This document shows, in pieces, positions 7,021 to 13,943 of a stretch of DNA of 24,494 nucleotides. Where the stretch lies: assembly GCA_023396365.1 (NCBI GenBank), contig JAEWWL010000022.1:1-24494 (forward strand), given 5' to 3'. The stretch's first letter is position 1. Every line of letters begins with the position of its first letter. Source of the DNA: Methanobacteriota archaeon. Lineage in GTDB: Archaea; Halobacteriota; Methanomicrobia; Methanomicrobiales; Methanomicrobiaceae. Below the pieces are notes generated by a model. The model worked only from the letters and a program-made list of their open reading frames with translations, did no database searches and had not been told where the DNA came from. The position numbers were made by a program, and so were the translations under genes.

Positions 7021-7052
7021 GACGGAGAAACGACAGAGAACAAGACAGAGAA
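7021..7052 (+). repeat. Three short direct repeats in the leader of the third CBS gene
   Basis: GACGGAGAA (7021-7029), GACAGAGAA (7032-7040) and GACAGAGAA (7044-7052) are spaced 11 and 12 bases apart, about one helical turn. They lie upstream of the preferred start at 7090. If the upstream ATG at 7015 were used they would encode a TENK-type repeat. Confidence 0.4.
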
Positions 7053-7089
7053 TAAAAAAATTGGAAATAACCTATCGGGGTGTAAAAAA

Positions 7090-7872
7090 ATGAGTGAAAA
7101 ATTACTGATAAAAGATGTTATGTCAAAACCTGTAACTATTGCAAAGTCTGCCGTAATTACAGAAGCTCTCGATAAAATGCTTGATTTAGGCGTTGATCCG
7201 CTGATTGTTACAAACAACGGCGGAGTGGCCGGCACAATATCCAGAAAGGCTATCGCTGATATTTTGGGAAGCAAAAAAACCTCTGTGCTTTCTCCGACGC
7301 AAATTCATGTGGCAAACAAGCTGGATACCGAGTTTACGTCTGCATATCCTGATCAGGATGCAGAGATACTGATACCTCTGCTTCAGAAATACAAGGTAGT
7401 CGTCGTTTTAAACGAAGATCATAAGCTTGTTGGTAAGGTCGATGCAACTGACCTTTTGTCGGTTATGCTTCCTGAGGCATCCATTGAAAAGCTCATGCAG
7501 AATCCGCATACAATACACCCGGGAGACCGTGTTGTTCACCTGAGAAGAAAGATGATGGAGAGTGACGTTACAAAATTCGTTGTGATAGATGAGGAGACCG
7601 GAGATATTGCAGGAGTTGTGACTGAGACGGATTTTGCAAAGTCTATGCGCAGCTTCCGGGAAAATGTTGACGGAAAGCACCAGGAGCATCAGGTTCGAAA
7701 TCTCTTTGTAAGGGAAATTATGACGAGCCCTGCAATAACTGTTGATGTCAGTGCAGGCCCCGGGGACATAAGGGAGCTTATCATAAAAAAGCGTATCAGC
7801 TCTGTTCCTGTATTAAAGGGTGGAAAACTGGCCGGAGTAATCTCAAAAGATACTCTTTTGGTAGCTCTCTGA
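7090..7872 (+). CDS. Protein with four CBS motifs (one degenerate)
   Basis: The ATG at 7090 is chosen because GGGGTG lies seven bases before it and the protein then begins MSEK, like the first CBS protein. The in-frame ATG at 7015 has no ribosome binding site and would add 25 polar residues. The 260-residue protein holds CBS motifs at about residues 8-55, 65-120 (weak, lacking the usual IV(T)xxD ending), 128-188 (DIAGVVTETDFAK) and 206-260 (LAGVISKDTLL). It has no fused effector domain. It follows two other CBS genes on the same strand but after a 261-base gap, so it probably has its own promoter. Ligand unknown; adenosine compounds are typical for the family. Confidence 0.75.
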   Translation: MSEKLLIKDVMSKPVTIAKSAVITEALDKMLDLGVDPLIVTNNGGVAGTISRKAIADILGSKKTSVLSPTQIHVANKLDTEFTSAYPDQDAEILIPLLQKYKVVVVLNEDHKLVGKVDATDLLSVMLPEASIEKLMQNPHTIHPGDRVVHLRRKMMESDVTKFVVIDEETGDIAGVVTETDFAKSMRSFRENVDGKHQEHQVRNLFVREIMTSPAITVDVSAGPGDIRELIIKKRISSVPVLKGGKLAGVISKDTLLVAL

Positions 7873-7883
7873 GATAAATCTCC

Positions 7884-7907
7884 TTTTTTTTCCAGAATTT
7901 TTTTTTT
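7884..7907 (+). terminator. Double T-run after the third CBS gene
   Basis: Two T-runs, eight at 7884-7891 and ten at 7898-7907, follow the stop at 7872. Such runs are strong terminators for archaeal RNA polymerase. Confidence 0.55.
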
Positions 7908-8005
7908 AAAATTTGTAAATTTTCAGGCATTTTATTGGGGTTTTACTCCGGGGTGCTTATAAAAAATTAAAAAAAGACTCTTTTTTTTGGCAGGGGAAAG
8001 CCGGA

Positions 8006-8013
8006 TTTATATA
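8006..8013 (+). promoter_or_regulatory. TATA box of deoxyhypusine synthase
   Basis: TTTATATA is a near-consensus archaeal TATA box with purine-rich sequence upstream. A start site about 26 bases downstream of its centre falls near 8035, which favours translation from the ATG at 8046 over the one at 8028. Confidence 0.55.
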
Positions 8014-8045
8014 GTTTTCAGGGAAAAATGAATCAGGAGAATAGT

Positions 8046-9035
8046 ATGAGGAGAATTGAACCTGCAGTCCCTGCCGGGGATATTGCAAAACTGCTTGGCA
8101 GCATGAGCAACACCGGCTTTCAGGGGCGAAAGCTTGGGGAATCACTTGATGTATGGGCTCAGATGGCTGAGGATGACTCCTGCACTATTATGCTTGGTCT
8201 TTCAGGCGCAATGATCCCCGCAGGCATGCAGGAAGTTATCTGTGAGCTTGTAAAAAGACGATATGTTGATGTAATTGTCTCAACTGGCGCCAATATGTTT
8301 CATGATGCATGTGAGCATCTTGGGGTTCATCATTACCGCGGCCATCATCATGTTGATGACACTGAACTGTTCTCAAAAGGAATAGACAGGATTTATGATG
8401 TCTTTGCATATGAAGGCGAATTTCGGAATGTGGATGCCGAGATATCCGACTTTGCAGGAGAATTATCTCCATATCGCGGTTCATCGCGGGATTTCATGCA
8501 GCTGCTTGGAGAAAGACTTTTTAAGATGAAACCTTCAGGAAAGTCTGTTCTGTCTGAGTGTGCAAAGGCAAAAGTTCCTGTATTTATTCCTGCCATCTGC
8601 GACTCGTCAATCGGAATAGGTCTTTTGATGGCCAGGAGAAAAGGCGCGGATGCTGATATTGATCAGATCTCAGATATTGATGAGATTACAAAAATCGTTG
8701 AAGGGTCTCAGAGAACAGGTGTAATATATGTCGGCGGGGGTGTTCCCAAAAATTTCATCCAGCAGACGCAGGTTGTTGCATCAATTCACAATGCCGGAAA
8801 AGAGGGCCATCATTATGCAGTACAGTATACAACAGATTCACCACACTGGGGAGGACTATCCGGCTGTACATTTGAAGAGGCGATAAGCTGGGGAAAAGAG
8901 ACGCCCGACTGCCGCAATGTACAGTGCTTCTGCGATGCAACAATAGCACTTCCGATTGTCGTATCCGGTCTGATCTCTAAAAAAATTGTGAGAAAAAACA
9001 TCCCTGATGTGATGGGTTTGATGAAACAGCCTTAG
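8046..9035 (+). CDS. dys: Deoxyhypusine synthase
   Basis: The enzyme transfers the aminobutyl group of spermidine, using NAD, to a lysine of the translation factor aIF5A, the first step of hypusine formation. The family is recognisable along the whole length: LGLSGAMIPAGM, VDVIVSTGANMFHDA, a His-rich HHYRGHHHVDD, VFIPAICDSSIG, YVGGGVPKNF and HHYAVQYTTDSPHWGGLSGCTFEEAISWGK. The last Lys corresponds to the active-site lysine that carries the enzyme-imine intermediate. From the ATG at 8046 the protein has 329 residues. This start fits AGGAGA at 8035-8040 and the TATA box at 8006; the in-frame ATG at 8028 adds six residues and cannot be excluded. It is a single gene flanked by T-run terminators and the tRNA-Ser promoter region. 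Confidence 0.93.
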   Translation: MRRIEPAVPAGDIAKLLGSMSNTGFQGRKLGESLDVWAQMAEDDSCTIMLGLSGAMIPAGMQEVICELVKRRYVDVIVSTGANMFHDACEHLGVHHYRGHHHVDDTELFSKGIDRIYDVFAYEGEFRNVDAEISDFAGELSPYRGSSRDFMQLLGERLFKMKPSGKSVLSECAKAKVPVFIPAICDSSIGIGLLMARRKGADADIDQISDIDEITKIVEGSQRTGVIYVGGGVPKNFIQQTQVVASIHNAGKEGHHYAVQYTTDSPHWGGLSGCTFEEAISWGKETPDCRNVQCFCDATIALPIVVSGLISKKIVRKNIPDVMGLMKQP

Positions 9036-9045
9036 GGAAGAGGCA

Positions 9046-9207
9046 ATATAAAATCTTTATATCCGGTAATCTCATTTTTTGTTTTGCAGGGATACGACTG
9101 CCAAACCACAACCCTTAATAGCGAATCCGGCTCATCTATATAAGCAACATTCATGGAGCAACACAAACCTTTGGTGTTGCGAGTGTCGAAAGATGCGAGA
9201 TTACTCT
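9046..9207 (+). promoter_or_regulatory. Promoter region of tRNA-Ser and the rps13 operon
   Basis: TCTATATAAG at 9135-9144 is a good TATA box, predicting an RNA start near 9165. A perfect 7-bp hairpin, GCAACAC (9158-9164) with GTGTTGC (9174-9180), covers that point. Further upstream ATATAAA-ATC-TTTATAT (9046-9062) is a perfect inverted repeat that could be part of the dys terminator or a second promoter. Confidence 0.45.
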
Positions 9208-9292
9208 GTTGAGGTAGCCAAGCCAGGCATGGCGCGGGGTTGCTAACCCCGTGTCCCTTTCGGACTCGGGGGTTCAAATCCCTCCCTCAACG
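9208..9292 (+). tRNA. tRNA-Ser(GCT)
   Basis: The acceptor arms GTTGAGG and CCTCAAC pair perfectly over seven bases, followed by discriminator G at 9292. The anticodon stem CGGGG/CCCCG encloses TTGCTAA, giving anticodon GCT. The T-loop is TTCAAAT. A long variable arm (GTCCCTTTCGGAC type) is present, as expected for a type II tRNA such as serine. There is no intron and no encoded CCA. It reads AGC/AGU codons and lies 32 bases before rps13 on the same strand, so it may be cut from the leader of that operon transcript. Confidence 0.93.
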
Positions 9293-9324
9293 CTTTCGAG
9301 CAAATCTCACTGTGAGGCAATTGA

Positions 9325-9774
9325 ATGGAAGAGAAAGAGATTAACTACTTTGTTAGGATTGAAAACGCTGATCTTGACGGTACCAAATCAGTCCAGATTG
9401 CTCTGACAGGGCTTCCGGGAATAGGGATGCACTCCTCAGTAACCATTGCAAAAATGGCAGGAGTCGACCCCCTTGCAACTCTCGGTCTCCTTGAAGAGGA
9501 GCCTGTCAGCCGCATTCGCGAGGTTATTGCGTCCTATAAGGAAAAAGTTCCTGTATGGATGCTCAACCGCCAGAAGGATTTCTACGCGGGCGAAGCAAAA
9601 CAGCTTTTGGGCACTGATCTGAGTATGGCAATTGAGGATGACATCAACCGTATGAGAAAGATTCGCTGTTACCGTGGCATTCGCCATGAAACCGGTCAGA
9701 AAGTACGTGGTCAGCGCACAAAATCCACAGGCAGACGCGGAAGCATTGTCGGTGTCAGCAGGAAGAAGAATTAA
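9325..9774 (+). CDS. rps13: 30S ribosomal protein S13 (uS13)
   Basis: The 149-residue protein has the uS13 pattern: VRIENADLDGTKSVQIALTGLPGIG near the start, the helix-hairpin-helix region, and a basic C-terminus with CYRGIRHETGQKVRGQRTKSTGR and a lysine-rich end. It sits in the head of the small subunit and contacts the P-site tRNA and the intersubunit bridge. It is the first protein gene of the classic archaeal operon S13-S4-S11-RpoD-L18e-L13-S9-RpoN. The acidic N-terminal extension (MEEKEIN) is usual for archaea. Confidence 0.97.
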   Translation: MEEKEINYFVRIENADLDGTKSVQIALTGLPGIGMHSSVTIAKMAGVDPLATLGLLEEEPVSRIREVIASYKEKVPVWMLNRQKDFYAGEAKQLLGTDLSMAIEDDINRMRKIRCYRGIRHETGQKVRGQRTKSTGRRGSIVGVSRKKN

Positions 9775-9786
9775 GCGGTGGTATAA

Positions 9787-10335
9787 ATGGGATATCCAGG
9801 AAAAAATCATAAAACATATGAAACTCCCAAAAGGCGCTTTGAGAAATCCCGTATTGAGGATGAGAACCGTCTCGTTATTGAGTTCGGTCTTCGAAACAAA
9901 AGGGAACTCTGGAAAGCCCAGAGCACACTCAGGCGCTACCGCCGTGCAGCAAGAGATCTTCTTGCACTTAAGTCCTCATCTACTGATGCGGGCTTAATCA
10001 GCCGCAAGGAAGATGAACTTTTAGGTCATCTTGCACGCAGCGGGCTTCTGGGAGAAAACGCAAGCATTGGTGATGTCCTTTCTTTAAAGGCAGAAAACGA
10101 GCTTGAACGCCGCCTTCAGACAATCGTCTACAGGCGCGGTCTTGCACGCTCACCAAAGCAGGCACGACAGATGATAACACACGGTCACATTTCAATTGGC
10201 GGAAGAAAGGTAAACATCCCCGGATACCGTGTCAAAAAATCTGAAGAGTCTTCGATATGCTATTACAGCTCATCCCCTATGAAAGATGACGCTCATCCTG
10301 AGCGCAGCAGAATAGTATCCGGAGGAAGAGCATAA
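9787..10335 (+). CDS. rps4: 30S ribosomal protein S4 (uS4)
   Basis: The 182-residue protein starts MGYPGKNHKTYETPKRRFEK, the usual archaeal uS4 start, and contains the S4 RNA-binding domain at about residues 105-160 (RRLQTIVYRRGLARSPKQARQMITHGHISIGGRKV). It is a primary 16S rRNA binding protein in the body of the small subunit. GGTGG at 9777-9781 is its ribosome binding site. Its stop codon overlaps the ATG of rps11 by one base. Confidence 0.97.
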   Translation: MGYPGKNHKTYETPKRRFEKSRIEDENRLVIEFGLRNKRELWKAQSTLRRYRRAARDLLALKSSSTDAGLISRKEDELLGHLARSGLLGENASIGDVLSLKAENELERRLQTIVYRRGLARSPKQARQMITHGHISIGGRKVNIPGYRVKKSEESSICYYSSSPMKDDAHPERSRIVSGGRA

Positions 10336-10733
10336 TGGCAGCAGATTCAAAGGAAAAATGGGGTGTCGCACACATATTTGCCTCATTCAACAACACTGTA
10401 ATAACAGTTACAGATCTCTCCGGCGCAGAGACAATTACAAAGTCAAGCGGCGGAATGGTTGTTAAACAGGCAAGAAATGAAAGCTCACCCTATGCCGCAA
10501 TGCAGATGGCAATCAATGTTGCCCAGGCATCAATGGATAAAGGCATTGTCGGTCTTCACGTCAAGGTCCGTGCACCTGGACGTGGTAAGCAGCGCAGTCC
10601 TGGTCCCGGAGCACAGGCGGCAATTCGTGCCCTTGCCCGTGCAGGGATGAGGATTGGACGTATTGAGGATGTAACGCCCGTTCCACACGACAGCATTCGT
10701 GCCAAAGGTGGAAGAAGGGGCAGGAGAGTCTGA
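10335..10733 (+). CDS. rps11: 30S ribosomal protein S11 (uS11)
   Basis: The 132-residue protein has clear uS11 sequence: WGVAHIFASFNNTVITVTDLSG at the start, MAINVAQ in the middle and the basic RAKGGRRGRRV end. It binds 16S rRNA on the platform of the small subunit near the mRNA exit. Translation is coupled to rps4 through an overlapping TAATG, with GGAGGAA inside rps4 as ribosome binding site. Confidence 0.97.
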   Translation: MAADSKEKWGVAHIFASFNNTVITVTDLSGAETITKSSGGMVVKQARNESSPYAAMQMAINVAQASMDKGIVGLHVKVRAPGRGKQRSPGPGAQAAIRALARAGMRIGRIEDVTPVPHDSIRAKGGRRGRRV

Positions 10734-10736
10734 TTA

Positions 10737-11558
10737 ATGGATATTGCATTCAGCAGACTTGAGAGTGGTGTTGCAAAATTTGTTCTCTCCGGCGCAAATC
10801 CGGCGTTTGCAAATTCATTACGCAGAACCATGATTGGCGAAGTGCCAAAACTTGCAATCGAAGATGTGATGATATATGACAATAGCAGTGCACTCTTCGA
10901 TGAAATGCTTGCACACCGTCTTGGTCTGATCCCGCTCAAAACAAACCTTTCAGAATACAAATTAAAGTCCGAATGCTCCTGCGAAGGCAGAGGGTGTTCT
11001 GCATGCGAAGCAGTATATTCACTCAGTGTAGAAGGTCCGTGCCTTGTCAAATCCAGTGATTTGATTGCACAAAACCCTGAAGCATCACCTGTAAGCCCAA
11101 ACATTCCTATTGTAAAACTGGAAGCCGGGCAGAAGGTTGTGCTTGAAGCTCATGCCGAAATAAACACCGGTATGGAACACGCAAAATGGCAGCCGACACT
11201 TGCCTGCGGATACAAAGCATATCCTGTTATATCAATAGATGACAGGTGCGATGCCTGCGGACACTGCGTTGAAGAATGCCCCAGGGGTGTTTTAAAGCTG
11301 GGCAAAAAATCTGTGGCTGTAGTGGAAGGAAATCTTGAAAGCTGCTCTATGTGCAGGCTTTGTGAAAAAGCATGCATGGCAAGCGGAATTGAAAAGTCGG
11401 CAATAAAAGTTGAGCCTGATAACTCACGGTTCATATTTGTTGTTGAAAGCGACGGTTCACTTTCAGTAAAAGAGATCCTGTTATACGGACTTTCCAATCT
11501 AAAAGGCAAATCCGATAGTCTGGTGGATGTATTAACCAATATTTCTGGAGCGATCTAA
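10737..11558 (+). CDS. rpoD: RNA polymerase subunit D (Rpo3) with two ferredoxin-type clusters
   Basis: This is the archaeal counterpart of Rpb3 and bacterial alpha; with subunit L it forms the assembly platform of RNA polymerase. The 273-residue protein has the alpha-motif start (NPAFANSLRRTMIGEVPKLAIEDV), a zinc-loop-like Cys80/82/87/90 set, and an inserted ferredoxin-like domain at about 165-220. The latter has two complete cysteine sets, 171/174/177/181 followed by Pro, and 203/206/209/213, so both [4Fe-4S] sites look intact. In many archaea one or both are lost; two clusters are known from methanogens such as Methanosarcina, where they affect subunit assembly. It lies three bases after rps11, with AGGAGAG as ribosome binding site. 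Confidence 0.96.
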   Translation: MDIAFSRLESGVAKFVLSGANPAFANSLRRTMIGEVPKLAIEDVMIYDNSSALFDEMLAHRLGLIPLKTNLSEYKLKSECSCEGRGCSACEAVYSLSVEGPCLVKSSDLIAQNPEASPVSPNIPIVKLEAGQKVVLEAHAEINTGMEHAKWQPTLACGYKAYPVISIDDRCDACGHCVEECPRGVLKLGKKSVAVVEGNLESCSMCRLCEKACMASGIEKSAIKVEPDNSRFIFVVESDGSLSVKEILLYGLSNLKGKSDSLVDVLTNISGAI

Positions 11559-11560
11559 AG

Positions 11561-11923
11561 ATGAAGAGAGCTGCAAAGACAAACCCACGCTATACTGCCC
11601 TGGTTTCAATGCTTAAGGAAGCATCAAGGGCCAACGAATCAGGCGTCTGGCGTGAGATTGCAAAGAGACTGGAAGCGCCCAGCAAAAACTTCGCAGAAGT
11701 TAACCTGAGCAAAATCAGCAGGTATGCCCGCGAGGGTGAAACCGTGATTGTGCCGGGCAAGGTGCTTGGAAGCGGTCTTTTGGAAACCGGAGTTGCTGTT
11801 GCTGCATTAAACTTCAGCGACTCGGCTGTATCCAAGATAAAGGATGCAAACGGAACCTGTATGACAATTGAAGACCTCGTAAAGAACAACCCCGAGGGTA
11901 AAAAAGTCAGGATTCTGAGGTGA
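11561..11923 (+). CDS. rpl18e: 50S ribosomal protein L18e (eL18)
   Basis: The 120-residue protein shows the archaeal/eukaryotic eL18 pattern, with REIAKRLEAPSKNFAEVNLSKI and VIVPGKVLGSGLL followed by the conserved C-terminal region. It is a large-subunit protein without a bacterial counterpart of the same name. It starts two bases after rpoD. Its stop codon lies inside the ribosome binding site of rpl13. Confidence 0.96.
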   Translation: MKRAAKTNPRYTALVSMLKEASRANESGVWREIAKRLEAPSKNFAEVNLSKISRYAREGETVIVPGKVLGSGLLETGVAVAALNFSDSAVSKIKDANGTCMTIEDLVKNNPEGKKVRILR

Positions 11924-11928
11924 AGGAA

Positions 11929-12351
11929 ATGGTTACAGTAATAGATGCAACAGACCTTCGTCTTGGAAGGCTTGCAAGTATTGTAGCAAAGCGCGTCCTT
12001 GAAGGCGAAGAGATTGCAATCATAAATGCAGAGAGTGCAGTTATCTCCGGTGCACGTGCACGCGTTCTGGCAGACTACGATAATAAGCGCAAGCGCGGTT
12101 CAAGAGAGGGCGGTCCTTTCTACCCCAGAAGACCTGAACACATTGTAAAACGCACAATTCGTGGAATGCTCCCATACAAAAGGCAGCGCGGTGCAGATGC
12201 ACTTAAACTTGTCAGGGTTTATGTAGGTGTTCCTGTGCAGTTTGCAGGTGCAGAGGTTGAAATTATCGAATCTGCTCACATCGAAGGTCTTTCTACACCA
12301 AAGTATGTAACTATTGGTGCAGTCAGCGGCTACCTTGGTGCAAAGTTCTAA
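11929..12351 (+). CDS. rpl13: 50S ribosomal protein L13 (uL13)
   Basis: The start is the ATG at 11929, giving 140 residues, because GAGGTGA at 11917-11923 lies five bases before it; the GTG at 11920 is part of that ribosome binding site. Conserved uL13 features are VIDATDLRLGRLASIVAKR at the start, NAESAVISG, FYPRRPEHIVKRTIRGMLP and RVYVGVP. It binds 23S rRNA early in large-subunit assembly. Its ribosome binding site overlaps the rpl18e stop codon. Confidence 0.96.
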   Translation: MVTVIDATDLRLGRLASIVAKRVLEGEEIAIINAESAVISGARARVLADYDNKRKRGSREGGPFYPRRPEHIVKRTIRGMLPYKRQRGADALKLVRVYVGVPVQFAGAEVEIIESAHIEGLSTPKYVTIGAVSGYLGAKF

Positions 12352-12364
12352 GGGGGTTTGAAGT

Positions 12365-12766
12365 ATGTCAAAAGTTTTGAATACAAGTGGTAAGAGAAAG
12401 ACAGCAATTGCCCGTGCAACTCTTCGGGAAGGGAAAGGACGCGTACGCATCAATTCCGTTCCTCTTGAGATATACGGAACAGAGCTGTCACGCATGAAGA
12501 TTTCAGAGCCTCTTCTCCTTGTTCCGGGAATCCTTGACGGCATCGATGCAACAATTGATGTCTCCGGCGGCGGATACATGGGCCAGGCAGAGGCTGTAAG
12601 GACTGCACTTTCACGCGGTATTGTTGAATGGCACAATGATCCTAAAATTAAGGACATATTCCTTGAATATGACAGGACGCTTGTTGTCAACGATTCACGT
12701 CAGAAAGAAGCCAAGAAGCCGCATGGCCGTGGTGCAAGAAAGAAATTCCAAAAGTCTTATCGTTAA
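12365..12766 (+). CDS. rps9: 30S ribosomal protein S9 (uS9)
   Basis: The 133-residue protein begins with the usual GKRKTAIARATLREGKGRVRIN and ends KKFQKSYR. The basic C-terminal tail with final Arg is the part of uS9 that reaches the P-site tRNA anticodon. GGGGG at 12352-12356 is the ribosome binding site, eight bases before the ATG. Confidence 0.97.
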   Translation: MSKVLNTSGKRKTAIARATLREGKGRVRINSVPLEIYGTELSRMKISEPLLLVPGILDGIDATIDVSGGGYMGQAEAVRTALSRGIVEWHNDPKIKDIFLEYDRTLVVNDSRQKEAKKPHGRGARKKFQKSYR

Positions 12767-12799
12767 GACCTGCTAAAATATAAGGGAGAGATCTGATAA

Positions 12800-12988
12800 A
12801 TGATACCGGTCCGGTGCTTCACGTGTGGAAAAGTAGTTTCCACAGAATGGGAAGAGTTTAAGAAACGCAGAGATGCCGGAGAGAATCCAAAAGAGATTCT
12901 TGATGATCTCGGACTTGAGCGCTACTGCTGCAGGCGTATGCTGCTCACACATAAGGAGATCATAGACGATCTCAACCCTTATCAATAA
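12800..12988 (+). CDS. rpoN: RNA polymerase subunit N (Rpo10)
   Basis: The 62-residue protein corresponds to eukaryotic Rpb10. It has the zinc site made of CFTC near the start and the CC pair in the RYCCRRML motif, followed by HKEIIDDL. It helps assemble the D-L platform with the large subunits. An AT-rich TAAAATATAAGG at about 12773-12784 could act as an internal promoter; GGGAG follows it. The gene name must not be confused with the bacterial sigma-54 gene of the same symbol. Confidence 0.96.
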   Translation: MIPVRCFTCGKVVSTEWEEFKKRRDAGENPKEILDDLGLERYCCRRMLLTHKEIIDDLNPYQ

Positions 12989-13004
12989 ATTTAGGAATAA
13001 GAGA

Positions 13005-13077
13005 GGGGTCGTGGGGTAGCCTGGCATCCTACGGCGTTCGGGACGCCGTAACCTGAGTTCAAATCTCAGCGACCCCA
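13005..13077 (+). tRNA. tRNA-Pro(CGG)
   Basis: The acceptor arms GGGGTCG (13005-13011) and CGACCCC (13070-13076) pair perfectly, with discriminator A at 13077. The anticodon stem CGGCG/CGCCG encloses TTCGGGA, giving anticodon CGG. The T-arm CTGAG-TTCAAAT-CTCAG is perfect. There is no intron and no encoded CCA. The gene lies 16 bases after rpoN and 42 bases before rpoK on the same strand, so it is probably processed from the operon transcript. Minus-strand open frames over this region are shadows. Confidence 0.95.
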
Positions 13078-13119
13078 TTTTCCAAAAATTATTGTAAATT
13101 AAAATTTTGTGGAGTTATG

Positions 13120-13287
13120 ATGGAATCATACACCCGATATGAAAGAGCCAGAATTGTTGGGGCACGTTCCCTTCAAATCTCAATGGGTGCGCCCGTCCTG
13201 GTAAAAACCGACAAGATAGATCCATTAGAGATAGCTCTTGCGGAATACCAGAAAGGTGTCATACCAATCACTGTAAAAAGAAATTAG
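13120..13287 (+). CDS. rpoK: RNA polymerase subunit K (Rpo6)
   Basis: This 55-residue frame is short but clear. It begins MESYTRYERARIVGARSLQIS, continues MGAPVLVK, IDPLEIALAEYQKGVIPITVKR, and is the archaeal equivalent of Rpb6 and bacterial omega, which supports folding and assembly of the largest polymerase subunit. The sequence ATGATGG offers two starts; the second ATG at 13120 leaves the better distance to GGAG at 13111-13114, while 13117 would add one Met. It sits between tRNA-Pro and rps2, its common place in euryarchaea. Confidence 0.95.
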   Translation: MESYTRYERARIVGARSLQISMGAPVLVKTDKIDPLEIALAEYQKGVIPITVKRN

Positions 13288-13308
13288 AGTTAAATAGGAG
13301 CTGATGTA

Positions 13309-13917
13309 TTGAACGCAAATGAACTAGAAATTGAACTTAAAGAATCACTTGTGCCTGTTGAAGATTATCTTGCTGCAGGTGTACATATTGGTACACAGCA
13401 GAAGAGTCAGGATATGAAGAAATTCATCTACCGCGTCCGCGGAGACGGTCTTTATATTCTTGACATTCAGCAGACAGATGACCGCATTAAAACAGCTGCG
13501 GCATTCCTCTCCAAATACGACCCTGCAAAGATACTTGTAGTCACCTCCCGTCAGTATGGTCAGTATCCTGCAAAGAAATTTGCAGATGCTCTTGGATCAA
13601 TGTCAAAAGTCGGCCGCTTCATCCCGGGAATGCTTACAAACCAGAGAATTACCCAGTATGTTGAGCCTGAAGTTGTTATTGTAACAGACCCGATTGGAGA
13701 TTCACAGGCAATAAACGAGGCAGTTCAGTGCGGACTTCCTGTTGTGGCTCTTTGTGACACAAACAATATAACACAATATATAGACCTTGTAATCCCGACA
13801 AACAACAAGGGAAGAAAGGCTCTCAGCATGATTTACTACCTCCTTACAAGGGAGATGCTTAAATCACGCGGAATTACAACATCACTGACACCTGAAGATT
13901 TTGAGATAGACTTATAA
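13309..13917 (+). CDS. rps2: 30S ribosomal protein S2 (uS2)
   Basis: The 202-residue protein has the uS2 landmarks AAGVHIGTQQKSQDMKKFIYRVR, RFIPGMLTNQ, PIGDSQAINEAVQCGLPVVALCDTNN and a final LLTREML helix. It completes the small subunit near the mRNA exit. The start is a TTG at 13309: AGGAG at 13296-13300 lies eight bases before it, and the nearby ATG at 13304 is followed by a stop within two codons. The order rpoK then rps2 leaves out enolase, which often lies between them in euryarchaea. Confidence 0.96.
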   Translation: MNANELEIELKESLVPVEDYLAAGVHIGTQQKSQDMKKFIYRVRGDGLYILDIQQTDDRIKTAAAFLSKYDPAKILVVTSRQYGQYPAKKFADALGSMSKVGRFIPGMLTNQRITQYVEPEVVIVTDPIGDSQAINEAVQCGLPVVALCDTNNITQYIDLVIPTNNKGRKALSMIYYLLTREMLKSRGITTSLTPEDFEIDL

Positions 13918-13943
13918 TCTTTTTTGAGGTATATCACTAATCA

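Noticed and set aside
5740..7089. Possible CRISPR or tandem repeat array in the repeat-rich gaps of the CBS cluster
   Set aside because: The repeats are short, differ from each other and show no regular repeat-spacer pattern.
9436..9810. Minus-strand open frame of 124 codons over rps13
   Set aside because: Antisense to a certain ribosomal protein gene with no own start signals.
10556..11104. Open frame of 182 codons on the minus strand
   Set aside because: It lies wholly over rps11 and rpoD, has no ribosome binding site and no recognisable protein features.
12100..12690. Open frame of 196 codons on the minus strand
   Set aside because: It overlaps rpl13 and rps9, both certain genes; its composition is that of an antisense shadow.
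12773..13078. Minus-strand open frame across rpoN and tRNA-Pro
   Set aside because: It would run through a certain tRNA gene and rpoN; no support.
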